Shown in pieces: positions 11,843 through 22,950 of a stretch of 64,000 nucleotides of DNA; position 1 is the first letter of the stretch, and each line of letters opens with the position of its first letter. Under the pieces are notes generated by a model. It searched no databases, was not told the DNA's origin, and was given only the letters and a program-made list of their open reading frames with translations. The position numbers were made by a program, and so were the translations under genes. Where the stretch lies: the NCBI RefSeq assembly GCF_024586455.1, contig NC_065923.1, forward strand, positions 46,508,264 through 46,572,263. Direction: 5' to 3'. Source of the DNA: Bactrocera neohumeralis (Eukaryota > Arthropoda > Insecta > Diptera > Tephritidae).

Positions 11843-12140
11843 ACAAGAAGAAAACGTAACTTCGGCTGCACCGAAGCTTATAATACTCTTCACTATGCAT
11901 TTTTTATAGCATAAAGGAGTATAAAAAAATCATTTCATTGGTTTAGATCGTTCAATTTGTATGACAGCTATATGCTATAGCGGTCCGATCTGAGAAATTT
12001 CTTTGACGATTTTTTTATTCCCTTGGGCAATAACCATTGCCAAATTTCATAAAGATATATATGGGTTTTGTAATAATATGGTATTGAAGCAACAACTTAA
12101 TATGACGCAAAAGTATATGTCGCGTATTTCAGCTTAAAAT
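11843..12140 (+). repeat. Dispersed hairpin repeat (form A), hairpin end plus module
   Basis: Begins AACAAGAAGAAAACGTAACT, followed by the hairpin CTTCGGCTGCACCGAAG. Then comes the module TTTGTATGACAGCTATATGC, ATAGCGGTCCGATCTGAGAA and a CAAATTTCATAAAGATATAT block. The opposite hairpin end is missing. The best complete relative is at 61445-61950. Confidence 0.7.
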
Positions 12141-12535
12141 TTGGAGAGCAGGATAAAGTTTGAGCACGTCACAAAGTCTGCCAACGATATGTTGAAGATC
12201 TTCGAAATTGGTTTGAGAGTAAGAAAAAAACTTTCCGTTATGAAACTCCTATTGTTTGGTCCGAGCAAAAGAACCATAGTGATGATTGTTACTTTTATTC
12301 GTATAATACAAAAGGTTATAATTCAAAGCGGAAATAGTAAATTTCATACCCCAGTCTGCAATCAGCTACCCGTATCATTCCACGTAGTCATGATGACAGC
12401 AATCCAAAATTGTGTCTTCTTTCTAGTTTAGATATCGTTAGAAGCAGTTCAGTTCCTAAATTGACCAAATTAACGACACATTTAAGATCTTATACGACCC
12501 AGCACCGTGGCATATTTTCATACATTATTCAAATA
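12141..12535. other. Unassigned stretch between repeats
   Basis: A 96-codon plus frame (12141-12431) is open here, but its translation has no recognisable domain and it sits between two repeats, so it is not called as a gene. Confidence 0.3.
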
Positions 12536-13476
12536 CAGAGTTTGTCCGGAAAGTAATAGGACTGATTTTCTTCTGCCGTGATTGTACTTCGGAACTTGCG
12601 CGCTCCGACTGGATTCGGTAGAGGACGTTCCTAGCTAACGAACGAGCGGCTGGTCACTTGTCTCCGAGCACGTGGAGACTTAGGGCAAACACTTTTGCGC
12701 GACGTGTTTCTGTTAGTGGTGTAAGCCGAGAATGCAGCGTTCGTTAGAGCAGAGGTACGCGATTAAATTCTGTGTGAAACTCGGTAAATCTGCGACAGAG
12801 ACCTTTGATATGATCAAGCAGTCTTACCCAGATGTTGCTTTAGCAAGAAGTGGTGTGTTTCGGTGGCACCAGGCCTTTTTGGAGGACCGGGAAGAGATCG
12901 CTGATGAAGACCGTGCTGGGAGACCTGCGACTTCGGCAAACACCGACAATGTGACACGTGTGCGCAAAGTTTTGAACTCAATTCGTCGACTAAGTATTCG
13001 TTTATTTGCCCAGATGTTAAATTTATCAAAATCTGTAGTTCATGACATTGTGACGGAGCACTTGAACATGCGCAAGGTTTGCGCGAATATGGTCCCAAAA
13101 GTGCTCACTGACGACCAGATATTAAGACGAGTGGAAGTGTGCCAACAAAATTTGAACATGTGTTAAAGTGACCCCCAATTTTTGAATAACGTAATCACAG
13201 GTTAGGAGTCATGGATTTTGAGTATCCTTACCTGAAAAGGCCGATGAGAGGCAAGCAGTTTGAGACAACAGCGGGAATCCAAGCAGCATTCACCTCGGCT
13301 CTCGAGGATATTCCGGATAATGATATTCGTGACGCCATCAATGCTTGGAAATCGCTGACAGCGCTGCATCGACGCAGAAGGAGCCTATTTTGAAAGTTTT
13401 TAAACAATTGTAACGATTGATTCAATATTTTTTTTTTTAAATCGACCCAGTCCTATTACTTTTCGGACAAACCCTG
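12536..13476 (+). mobile_element. Mariner element with intact HTH frame, catalytic core deleted (941 bp)
   Basis: The tips CAGAGTTTGTCCGGAAAGTA and, inverted on the right, CAGGGTTTGTCCGAAAAGTA abut TA on both sides (12534-12535, 13477-13478), the mariner target duplication. Inside, the 144-codon frame 12732-13166 opens 'MQRSLEQRYAIKFCVKLGKS' and runs through both helix-turn-helix subdomains to 'LTDDQILRRVEVCQQNL' before a stop. The next frame resumes at 'NNVITG', but the region with most of the DDD catalytic residues is deleted. The tail 'FETTAGIQAAFTSALEDIP' through 'AINAWKSL' is kept. A more decayed sister lies at 52515-53419. Confidence 0.9.
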
Positions 13477-13554
13477 TATATGCCTTAAAACAGTTCAGCA
13501 ATTTCTAAAGTCACTTCCTAGAGATGAAAATTGTTTCAAATACTTGGTATCCAA

Positions 13555-13880
13555 ATTTACAGATTACTCAGAGTCAAAGTGTTTTCGTTGGACCACATAT
13601 TCCACGATTTATCGCTGATCCACAGTTCATCAAAACCATGACGGATCCTCAAAGAGATTCAGCACCCCCAACCGTCTTATAGCACAGACCTCTCTCATGC
13701 TGACTACCATTTATTCCGGTCCGGTCTATGTAAAAAGCCCTCACCAGAATACTTTTCGCATCAGAACATATGAGAAAAAATGAGGGTGATTCATACTTGA
13801 CCTCCAAGCTAGCGCAGTTCTTTTGCCAAAAAGATGTTATAGGTTCGGATTGGCAGTACTATAAATTATACTATTGTATA
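13555..13880 (+). mobile_element. Mariner transposase C-terminal fragment
   Basis: Frame-shifting translation around 13660-13730 gives a 'PSYSTDLSHADYHLFRS' block. This corresponds to the third catalytic motif region of mariner transposases (SPDLAPxDYxxF). It is followed by a degenerate tail with 'LTSKLAQFFCQKD'. No ends were found, so it is a solitary fragment. Confidence 0.6.
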
Positions 13881-14996
13881 TGATTTTCACAAATTTTGGA
13901 AAAACCGCTCAAATATAGTAATAGACCCAGTAAATACCGCAATAACTGTAAAGAATTTTATTATTCCAGTTTTGTTTTTGTTAGATTTGTACGCCGAGTA
14001 TTGTGAAGAAACGTAGGTATATAAGAATGTATAATTAGAAAAAAAGCAATTTTAATGCTATATAATCACAACACATGGAATTTTTGTAAGCTTTTGAAAA
14101 CACTTGGAACAGATTCGTTAAATATTTTACGGTAAGAAAAGTCAAGCGTTAAAAAATTATGTTTTTTATTAGACAAATAAACAAAAAAAATTAATTTGCA
14201 AAATAAAACTTATTAATTGTTTATGATTATTGGTGACTAAATAATTTGTGTGTTGGAAAAATGAGGGGGTGTGTGGCGCTAATCAATTTGCTTGAATAAA
14301 AGCGTCATTGAAACAAACAAAATATGTATATATATACGTAGACAGGCTCACAAAGGTATACTATATATATACATACATAGATTTATACACATGTGCCACT
14401 AACTATTTATTTCCTTTAAAAAAGAGTAATTTTTGCTTCCACAGCGTTTAGCCAGCGTCATCTCCTTCCCTCCAACCAATGTGGTTCAAGGCCGCTTTAG
14501 TTGTATGTCTTCCACGTTTCTTTATTTTATGTAAAAATTTATTTTCAGCCAAGTTGAATGGTGCCACCCGTGCCCAGTTAAGCATGTTTATGCTACTTGA
14601 ATAGTTTTTCGTTCTCCGGACATACATATAGACATGTGTCGACACAGCGCTAATGGCAAACTAAAAATCGATAGTATTGAAACAATATGTGACCCACACT
14701 TAAGTGACATAAATACATACAGATGCAACACTTATGTGTACATATCCGGTATATAGACAGTCTTTAGTGAGTGTTTTGCAAATATTGTGGACAACATTTA
14801 GATAAAGCGACATTTGTATGGCCAACACAAATTGGAAAACTGAATGTCAGGGTTCAAGTTGAATATCGCTAACTTTGAAACAGAGGGGTTGTGAGTGACC
14901 AGTGAACGTGTAATGAAATATTTTGTTTTCTGATTTTTATATTGGTGTATACTTCCGTTTCCATAATCGAACTTTAAAATTTAAATATGACACATA
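13881..14996. other. AT-rich intergenic stretch
   Basis: Contains TATATATAC/ACATACAT simple sequence near 14325-14380 and no supportable coding exon. A 65-codon minus frame (14645-14448) has no recognisable content. Confidence 0.4.
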
Positions 14997-15000
14997 TTAA

Positions 15001-15684
15001 GGGGCTATACCAGTGTGACACTTGCAAAAAAACATTTTTTTTTAATACCCTGTGAAATCGGCAAGGTCGTATCTTCAATAGTTTTTGGATGGCAACGTTC
15101 TAATGAGCGACCGCTCGGAGATGCAAACATATATAAGTGAAATTTTAAAGGCGTTTTTCTCGAAACGACATTTCTCAAAATTGCTGACATTATAACTCAA
15201 CGAGAAATCAACCGATCGACTTCAATTAAAACTGAGTATTGTTGAATACATTTACTATACAATGACCTACGGTCTTTTTGATTGGTTGAAATTTGTCAAT
15301 TTGGCATTAAAAAAGCGACAATTTTTTTTACCTAAAAAACTATTTTTTTTTTCAAAATTACGTCATTTTGTTAATTTTTGATATTTTTCAAAGATCGTGG
15401 GTCATTGTATAGGAAATATCTTTAAGTTTAATAAACTTTTTGATTTTTTTTGTTTAAGCTACTCATTCGGCCGGAATCATGCCAGCAGTTGGGGCACTTT
15501 TCTTTGGCACCTCCGAAGACAGCCCAAAACTCCGTTATTTTTCAACATTTTTGTAAAAAAAAAATATAACTGAAAATATACCTTATTACGTTCAAAGTAA
15601 GTTCGAAACATTTAATAGAGTACTTTCTTTTAAAAAAATTCGCGAAAATCGCCTAATTTTCATGAGTCACACTGGTGTAGCCCC
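15001..15684. mobile_element. TTAA-flanked MITE, 684 bp
   Basis: The left tip GGGGCTATACCAGTGTGAC and the inverted right tip GGGGCTACACCAGTGTGAC match at 18 of 19 positions. Both are bounded by TTAA (14997-15000 and 15685-15688). The interior includes GGCGTTTTTCTCGAAACGAC, a phrase echoed in the other TTAA elements of the window. There is no coding frame of interest. The TTAA duplication points to a piggyBac-type mobiliser (inference). Confidence 0.85.
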
Positions 15685-15688
15685 TTAA

Positions 15689-16344
15689 CGAATATATAAG
15701 GCTAAAAGTAGCTAAACGGACACTGACCACATTACGATGATTTTCCAAAGTCACTTATTTTATTTCATGCTCGTTTAAGTAATGCCCGAATTTCTCGTTG
15801 TAAACACAAGGAATTGATCCTGTGAGATCTGAAATTCCAACTAGAAGTAATTGGTGTCACCTCAGTAGTCTAGATTTTTAACAAATCCAGACGTGGTTAG
15901 AAAAATTATCCGGACTAAAAAATGTTATGTTTCTGAGGCAATCTCAGAGAATAGTAGTTTTGAACAATCGCTTTTTCAACTTACGACACTAAAACATAAG
16001 CCGCGTAAAAATAATTTTTTCACCGAATATTGCCCAGTTAGCTCTAACAGTTGGCAATGGTCCGACTCAAACTATTTATGAAAGCTTTGTAGTCGTATTA
16101 TTTACGCATTCAAACTGTATGTGTGAAAATAATGTCAACATAACTTATCTTAGGAAAAAACCCAAAATGTCCACAATATTAGTGTTTGCACATTTTCTCG
16201 CAACTTGCTCAGTCACCAGATATTTTTTTTATTCGAACGAGTTAATTCAAAAAATTTTGACAAAAGACGCCATTGAGAGCATTAAATTTTTTATTTCTGA
16301 CTCAATCGGCACTTAGGCATTTCTGTTTGGAGAAAGATCTTGTA
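15689..16344. other. Unassigned AT-rich stretch
   Basis: Two plus frames of 62 and 65 codons (15893-16081, 16119-16316) show no recognisable domain and no splice context. They are probably chance frames. Confidence 0.35.
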
Positions 16345-17045
16345 CATCTTCTTCCTTATTGGCGTAGACACCGCTTATGTGATTATAACCGAGTTTCCAA
16401 TAGAGCCCCAGTAGTTCTTCCTTTTCGCTGTTTGCGCCAATTGGAAATTCCAAGTGTAGCCAGGTCCTTCTCCACCTGGTCTTCCCAACGGAGTGGAGGT
16501 CTTCATCTTCCTCTGCTTCCCCCGGAGGGTACTGCGAATACTCTCAGAGCTGGAGTGTTTTCATCCATTCGGTCAGCATGACCTAACCAGCTTAGCCGTT
16601 TTTTCTTAATTCGCTGAACTATGTCAATGTCGTCGTATAACTCGTACAGCTCATCGTTCTATCGAAGGCGGTATTCGGCGTTTCCAATTCGCAAAAAGCC
16701 ATTAATCTTCCGCAGAACCTTTCTCTCGAATACTCATACCGCCGACCCATCAGCAGTTGTCATCGCACATTCCTCTGCACCTTATAGCAGGACGGGAATA
16801 ATGAATGACTTATAGAGTTTGTTCTTCTCAATTGCCTACTCAGTCCGAAGTAGCACCTGTGATTCTGCGTTGGATTTCGACGCTGACGAAATTATCTACG
16901 ACTTCGAAGTTATGACTGCCAACAGTGACGTGGGAGCCAAGTCGCGACTATTTGTTTTATGACAGGACACATTTCGTCTTGCCCTCGTTCTCTACCAGAC
17001 CCATTGGCTTCGCTTTCTTATCCTGTCTGGAGAAAGCAGAAATTT
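16345..17045 (-). mobile_element. RTE-clade LINE 3' part
   Basis: Read on the minus strand, this gives the 3' coding end of the RTE element that recurs through the window, including a degenerate LGHxxRMDENTPAL block and GGSRGRGRPPLRW-like sequence. It ends in the element's 3' tip (inverse of TTATTGGCGTAGACACCGCT) at 16355-16375. The 5' side is truncated near 17045, as is usual for LINEs. Indels and stops make it inactive. Confidence 0.75.
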
Positions 17046-17499
17046 TCTACATATGCCACATAAAACAGTTTTTGAAATTGAAACCCTAACAAATCTCCTC
17101 ATTATACCTTTATCCAAAAATCCCGGAATCGGAATGGTTTATAAATTATTATAGACTTTTAGTTTCCTTTTATGAACAATTTATTGTCTCTGGAACCATC
17201 AATAAAATTATTAAAATTAGCGTCCCATTGTCTTGTGTCACATATGCATACATATTTACACTATTACCAACCAATTGGCCTCAGCTCAGCCTCCTCCAGT
17301 TATTTATCACAATAATAACGATGTAAATAAACTTAATTGAATGGCAATACAACAAAAATGTTTTCTATTAAACACACATATATGTATACAAGTGTAACAA
17401 GAAAAGTAAAGCGGGAAATAGGTCAGTGGAGAAAATTGTTTGGCGTAAAATATGAAATGAGGGAGATGTTAAGTCTAAGAAATTGATTTTCCTGATACA
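17046..17499. other. Unassigned AT-rich stretch
   Basis: No recognisable frame or repeat ends. An ACACATATATGTATACA simple run lies near 17373. Confidence 0.35.
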
Positions 17500-17645
17500 A
17501 ATTTTTCTATCTGATAGTAAGAACAAATAAAAAACTGTTAGGCGGATGACCTTTCCGTTACAATGAAGAGCTCATATTAGGCGAATCTATCTTAGAGATG
17601 TCTATCAACCAGTTTTTAGAGTACGAAGCGAAAAAACAATCGGTT
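17500..17645 (-). mobile_element. Fragment of the 6424-type MITE
   Basis: Resembles 7190-7325 in the same order: AATTTTTCTATCTGATA, then a GTTAGGCGGA...CCGTTACAAT block, then CTTAGAGATGTCTA in place of CTTAGAGGTGTCTA. It is more divergent than the 6.4-7.4 kb copies and lacks the outer tip. Confidence 0.65.
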
Positions 17646-18049
17646 TTTGACTTACATATGTGGTTTATGTATGTATCCAAACTTCCACAACTTTTTATAT
17701 TAGCTTAAAAGTAGGTACATCACGTCAATGTATGCTTGTATTGTTTAATCAAATGTTGTCTAACAAATCGTTGAAAATTAATTTTATTACAAACCACACA
17801 ATGAGTGAAAAAATTTGTTAAATCAATTTATTAAGTGAGTGAAATGGGTGAACTTTTGTTGTCGATTGCAGCAACCGAACAATTTGAACATGTTGGTTAA
17901 AATATTTTTAAAATGAATATATGATGAACCTTGTGACTTGAAAGAAATATTTATGACTGTTACTTCTTAGTTGGAAGATATGAATTGTATGTATGTACAA
18001 GTTCTTTTGGTGATCTTTAAAAATAAGATAATATTTTCTGTACGTGGTT
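17646..18049. other. Unassigned AT-rich stretch
   Basis: Nothing recognisable on either strand. Confidence 0.35.
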
Positions 18050-18115
18050 ATAGTTGTTAACAACAGCGCGCCAGTCATTTCTTTCTTTCGCTATTTGGCT
18101 TAGAGATTCCAAAAG
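18050..18115 (-). mobile_element. Short RTE LINE tail fragment
   Basis: GTTAACAACAGCGCGCCAGT followed by a TTTCTTTCGCTATTTGGC segment matches the 3' tail region of the RTE copies at 32.6 and 59.2 kb. Only about 65 bases remain. Confidence 0.6.
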
Positions 18116-18149
18116 CAGCTCTTAATCTGCATCCTCTTCTTTCTTTTAT

Positions 18150-18830
18150 TGTTATTTTGTGGACTTTTTTAATATTTTCGTTGGTAGCACCGTCTTTGCT
18201 CATTATGCAAAAAAAAGTTGCTTTACGTGTACGGAAAAAGGAACCGGCAAATTTCAGTTTGTGTCGAACACCAGTCTTTCCCAAAAAATCATCGCGGAGC
18301 CAATTCAGTGATGCATACGGTGGTTGGTCGATGTTATTAATAGCGTCTTAAGCTTCAAATTCGGTCACAATCGATGAGATGGTGCATTATCATCGTGTAA
18401 AATCCATGAATTGTTCTTCCACAACTCTTGCCGTTTTCGACCGATGTTCTCACGCAAACGACTCAATGCGGCCAAATAGAACCTCTTATTGACCGTATGT
18501 ACTTCCGGAACAAATTTATGATGCACCAAACCACGAATATCGAAAAAAATGTTCATTGTCATCAGCTTGATTTTTAAGCGGCTTTGGCGTGTTTTTTTTT
18601 TTTTGTTTCGGGACGTTTTTTCACTCCATTTAGATGATTGGTGACTTGTTTGCTTGTCAAACTCAGAAACCCATGTCTCATCGGAAGTTATGATGCTTTC
18701 CATCAATATGGAATCGTAATTCGCGCGATCAAGCATGCCCTAAAAGACCTGTTTACGGTACTCTTTAAAAAAAAATCCAAACATTTCATACCCGAAAGTA
18801 TCCACGAAAATCATTCGAATTGCTAACACT
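18150..18830 (-). mobile_element. Mariner transposase remnant
   Basis: The minus frame 18736-18365 encodes a mariner core: 'ESIITSDETWVSEFDKQT' with the first Asp, 'SRLKIKLMTMNIFFDIRGLV' with the second block, and 'NNSWILHDDNAPSH' with the HDNAPSH motif. Upstream (18826-18736) frames are shifted and downstream is degenerate. No clear inverted ends were found. Confidence 0.8.
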
Positions 18831-19099
18831 TGCCCGACGATTTTTAAGCACTATATTCTTCACTTTTTTAATATTTCCATCAGTTGAAGAGGCCGAAGGT
18901 CATCCAAAACGAGGCATGTTTTCAACGATCTCTCGACCGTCTTTACAGCTTTGTACGAGTCGTAGGTTTTCCATAAAACTGGATAACGATAAGCCTTTTC
19001 GAACATTCGCAGGGATTCCAGACACGATATTTGATTAGAAATACAAAATTTGAGAAAAATTCTTTATTCGTTATTTTTAAGTCGTAACGCACTCAGGTG

Positions 19100-19759
19100 T
19101 AAACAAAAAAAATTAGTACATTAGTTTTAAAGGTATAATCTATCCAAATGTAAAGAACTAAAATGTTTCCCTAATTTCAGTCTGAGTGTGGGGTGGAATT
19201 AAACGGGTAATAAAATCATACGGGTATATTGTATGATTTTTCGTAATTCGAAATATTCATAATTTATTCAAAAACATGAATTATTCTGCTATAATCACGT
19301 GAACCCATCATTATATTCTACATGTGACTACATAAACACATTTGTCTGACAGCAAATTGGCGCGAAAGTAAATTTAGACAAAGTTATGTGGCACTGACTG
19401 AGCTTGTACACACGAAAAGTCAAAATGTGAAAAATGATTTAGCGAAATATTTTCGCGAAAAAGAAAAGCGATTGGTTTCGTGTGATAATGAGCAGCTGTT
19501 GCTTCCGTGTCGTAAGCGAAAGTAAATTCCCGCCCACATATTGGCATCAGCCGTTGAAAGCAATGTGGCAAACCAGGCGGTTAATGCTAAAATGGTTTAG
19601 ACCAACAATCAAAAAAAACAAATCTTTTACCATACTGATTAGCTGATTTGAATACTTGCAAATAAGTTAAACAAATGGATTTGATAAATCTATATATTTG
19701 TTACATTTGTAGAAGTCCAATCAAAGGTTTCATTAATCCAAATTGCTGTTGCCTGCTCG
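19100..19759. other. Unassigned stretch
   Basis: No coding exon is supported; 19330-19560 is less AT-rich than its surroundings and may be unique host sequence. A 65-codon minus frame here has no recognisable domain. Confidence 0.35.
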
Positions 19760-20010
19760 AAGAGATCGCACGAAAATTTAGTTCCACAGCTATATGCTAT
19801 AGTGGTGCAATCAGAACAATGCCTTTGAAACAAATTCATGCCAAGTTTCGTGTTCGGTTTTCCGTTAAAGGGCTAGAGTGATCGATCAGTTTGTATGACA
19901 GCCATATGGTAGAATTGTCCGACATCGATGGTTCCGACAAATGAACAGCTTCTTGAAATAAGGACATGATGTGCAAAATTTCAACTCGGTATCTCCTGTT
20001 CAGGGAATAA
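19760..20010 (+). repeat. Dispersed hairpin repeat (form A), two internal modules
   Basis: Two successive modules are visible: CACAGCTATATGCTATAGTG at 19784 and CAGTTTGTATGACAGCCATA at 19889. The second is followed by GTTCCGACAAATGAACAGCT, as in the 61.7-kb copy. Terminal hairpins are absent. Confidence 0.7.
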
Positions 20011-20049
20011 TTCATTAATTTTAAAGGTGGTGCCACTGTTTCTATTCTG

Positions 20050-20995
20050 GTTTACGACGATTGACTTTTATATTTGAGCCTTAGAGAACAAAAACAAATA
20101 TTAACCATCGAAAATCGCTTTTAAAAATATTCTTCATTAAAATCCATTCACAACTAAACTTCATCTGTTTCGCCTACCAAACTAACCTTTGTATGCGTTG
20201 TTAATTGTCGAATTTTTTAGAACAAAACAGGCGTTTTGAACGGTCAATCGAGGTGTCGAAAAACGTTAGTTTTTTTTTAATTCGGTTCATCTTGAAACAC
20301 AGTCGACTGCTTTTTACTCTCGTGCTCATACACGTCACTCTACGTTTCATCACCTGTCAGGATGTCATAGGCGTATTTTGAAGCATAGTTATCCTATTTC
20401 TTGAACATTTCTCGACCATTTAAAAGGTGCCTTTTTAGCGATCGATAAATTATCTGTGTGGGATCCAACGTGAAAAAAATGTCTACAATCAAATGTTCAT
20501 GCGATATTGAATGTATCATAGACCCACTAATGCTAGTAGTCTCAATCTCACGATAGATCACACGAGGATCTGACAATATCGTTTTGCGCACAGTAACAAT
20601 AGTTTCAGGAACAACAACTGATGTTGGACGACCTTCACGAAATTCGTGTTGAAGTGATCTTCGTCTCGATTGATTTCACCATATGAATGATAGACACTGG
20701 TTCTTTATGGAGCTTCACGGCCAAACATTGGTCCATCGATACACTGTTGGTCAGTTAATCCACTTCGAAAGTTGTAAAAAATAATCGCGGGAAAATGTTT
20801 ACGATTTGATTAAATTTTTTGGCTTGGATGAATATTTTAAGTTACTGTAAGCAACGTCAAAAATATAAAACTTTAAGATAAAGTTGTGAGTTGGCAGATT
20901 GCAACACTTTTTCTTCTTCTTTATTGGCGTAGACACTGCTTAGGCGAGTTTACAACACTAGGGTTGTCAACTCCCGAAATATAAAAGGTAGCCTA
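20050..20995 (-). mobile_element. Decayed mariner element
   Basis: The right terminus, read inverted, is GGCTACCTTTTATATTTCGG. The left shows GACTTTTATATTTGAGCC near 20065, a degenerate partner. The minus frame 20640-20394 gives helix-turn-helix-linker-like sequence ('VRKTILSDPRVIYREIETT'). A related C-terminal copy lies at 41.7-42.2 kb. It carries a 44-bp RTE insertion at 20909-20952. Confidence 0.7.
20909..20952 (-). mobile_element. 44-bp RTE LINE tail insertion with target duplication
   Basis: The insert contains TTATTGGCGTAGACACTGCT, the RTE 3' tip, plus a few more bases. It is bounded by the 7-bp direct repeat CAACACT at 20902-20908 and 20953-20959. A paralogous empty site (inverse orientation) is at about 52426-52440, where the corresponding sequence reads straight through. 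It is an extremely 5'-truncated LINE insertion. Confidence 0.8.
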
Positions 20996-21684
20996 TGTAT
21001 AACATATACCCGGCAACAAAGCACATCAAAACGCCATTCCCTCCACAAACCACAAGAATATGCTGGGTGGTGTCATGAATAAATGTATATAATTAACTAT
21101 TGTACTTGTTGTATTGCAATTGTGGTTCGGTTAATTGAACCCAATTGAACAATTTTTAAATTGATTTCGAAAATCCACATTTTAACATACAGATGTTTAT
21201 TGATTTGTGTACGGGTACGTACATGTGTTTTTATTTGCTACCCATTGACAAGAAAGGCATTATAATATGTTCCCGTTCTCCAGCCAAATATGGGATTACG
21301 TAATTTTCTATACTAAATTCTGTGGGTGAACATGTCATGCTGAAACTTTGACTAGTCCGAATGATAATAGCCCGAACCGGACTTAGCAAGCTCTTTGAGC
21401 ATATTTATAAAAAAAAGTAAATAACTGGGACAAAAAAATGTCTGATGGGAAAGCAAAAGGAACTAAAATAAAGTAAATAAAAATGGGTCTATGGGAAGGA
21501 AAATTCTAACTATGGTCCCAAGTACCTAGCGAAAAATTCACACCAGCCAGAGCCAGAAGAATATCTTCAATTTGTGGTTTCCAAATGACTGTGCTTCTCA
21601 TTGTCGGTATATGAACTTTTTTTTTATATTGTTAGTTTAGAGTTCAAAAAATGTTTATTGATGCTTGCGTTATCTGTTTTAAAG
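20996..21684. other. Unassigned AT-rich stretch
   Basis: No recognisable frames, terminal repeats or RNA genes were seen. Confidence 0.35.
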
Positions 21685-22403
21685 TTAAGGGGTCAATAGG
21701 GTAATCTTTTTTCAAATATTTTTTTTTTTTTGCCTTTTCTGTTCCCTTATACCTTTAGAATTAATGTAGAAACCCACTTTACCATTGGAAGGTTTCGAAA
21801 AAGGCCCAAAAATAATAATACCGCTCGACGTTCGGAGCGCTCGGAGTGCCTCACCTCAAACTTTAAACGCGTTTTTCTCAAAACACACTTTTTTTCAAAC
21901 TGGCGGACATGATTCCAGTCGAACTACTCAACCGATTTGCTTCATTTTTTTTAAATGTTCACAAAACGCCTGGCTATCGTCCCTACTAGATTCATAATTT
22001 TTTATAAATTGTTAACAATGTTATGACAAAATATATGTAAAAAATATGGAAAAAAATTAAAAAAAAAACGTTAATTGCTTTTTTATTTATCAACATTTTT
22101 TCATGATTCTAGCAGGGACGATAACCATTCACATACTTTTTAAGAATGAATTGGGTTTTTGTGTTTCAGATGATCTAAACATGAGAAATCCTGTCCGCCA
22201 GTGAAAAAATGCATCTCATTCACTCAGCCATTTCTCCGACAGATGTCATCAAAAAATTCAGAAAAAAATTGTTTATACTCCACGATATACCTTATGATAT
22301 GTGAAAAAAGTTCTATTGTAGAATAAAAATTTCTATAAAAAAAAAAAATTTCTATAAAAAAAAATTTCAAAAAACAGCCCAAATTACCCTACTAACCCCT
22401 TAA
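21685..22403. mobile_element. TTAA-type MITE, 719 bp, longer copy of the 10.9-kb family
   Basis: The tips are TTAAGGGGTCAATAGGGTAA and, on the right, TTACCCTACTAACCCCTTAA, inverted relative to each other. The interior parallels 10946-11576. It keeps segments that copy lacks, such as GGTTTCGAAAAAGGCCCAAA and CAAACTGGCGGACATGATTC, so it is closer to full length. The two open frames at 21730-21997 overlap the repeat in different frames and are not credible genes. Confidence 0.85.
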
Positions 22404-22479
22404 ATAAATGTATAAGATTTGAAATGGTTTTGCAAAGTGTTCATGGCTGTGAATTGTCCAATATTTCAACTGACACTTC

Positions 22480-22765
22480 TTCTTCTTTGTTGACATAGAC
22501 ACCGCTTACGGTTATAACCAAGTTTACAACAGCGCGTTATTCTGCGTTGGATTGCGAGGCGTCTGATGTTGTTGTTGGTGTTACTGCTGGTTCCAAGATA
22601 GATGAAATTATTTACGACTTCGAAGTTATGACTGACAACAGTGACCTGGGAGCCAAGGCGACAGTGTGACGACCGTTTGTTTGATGGCAGAAATTATTTC
22701 GTCTTGCTCTCGTTCAATACCAGATCCATTTGCTTCACTTCCTTATCCAGTCTGAAGTAAGCAGA
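22480..22765 (-). mobile_element. RTE LINE 3' fragment, internally deleted
   Basis: Starts with the element tip (TTGACATAGACACCGCTTAC, a variant), jumps after about 45 bp to GCGCGTTATTCTGCGTTGGA and continues with the connector and CTTATCCAGTCTG reverse-transcriptase region. Compared with 16345-17045, the LGHVxRMDE portion has been lost. Confidence 0.65.
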
Positions 22766-22774
22766 ACTAACATT

Positions 22775-22950
22775 TGGTTATTTAGGCAATGATATGAATA
22801 TCTGAACGATCGGAATCAAATGTTTGTATGGAAATCCTTTTTATTTGACTAGATATCTTCAGGAAAATTGGCATAGGTTATTGTCTAAGGCAATGTTGCA
22901 ATCTTCGGAGAAATTGTTAATATCAAGTCACTATAGCATATAGCTGTAAA
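22775..22950 (-). repeat. Dispersed hairpin repeat (form A), inverted partial copy
   Basis: CTGAACGATCGGAATCAAAT, a TATCTTCAGGAAAATTGGCA block and ACTATAGCATATAGCTGTAA are the inverse of modules at 61.5-61.75 kb. The hairpin ends are missing. Confidence 0.65.
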
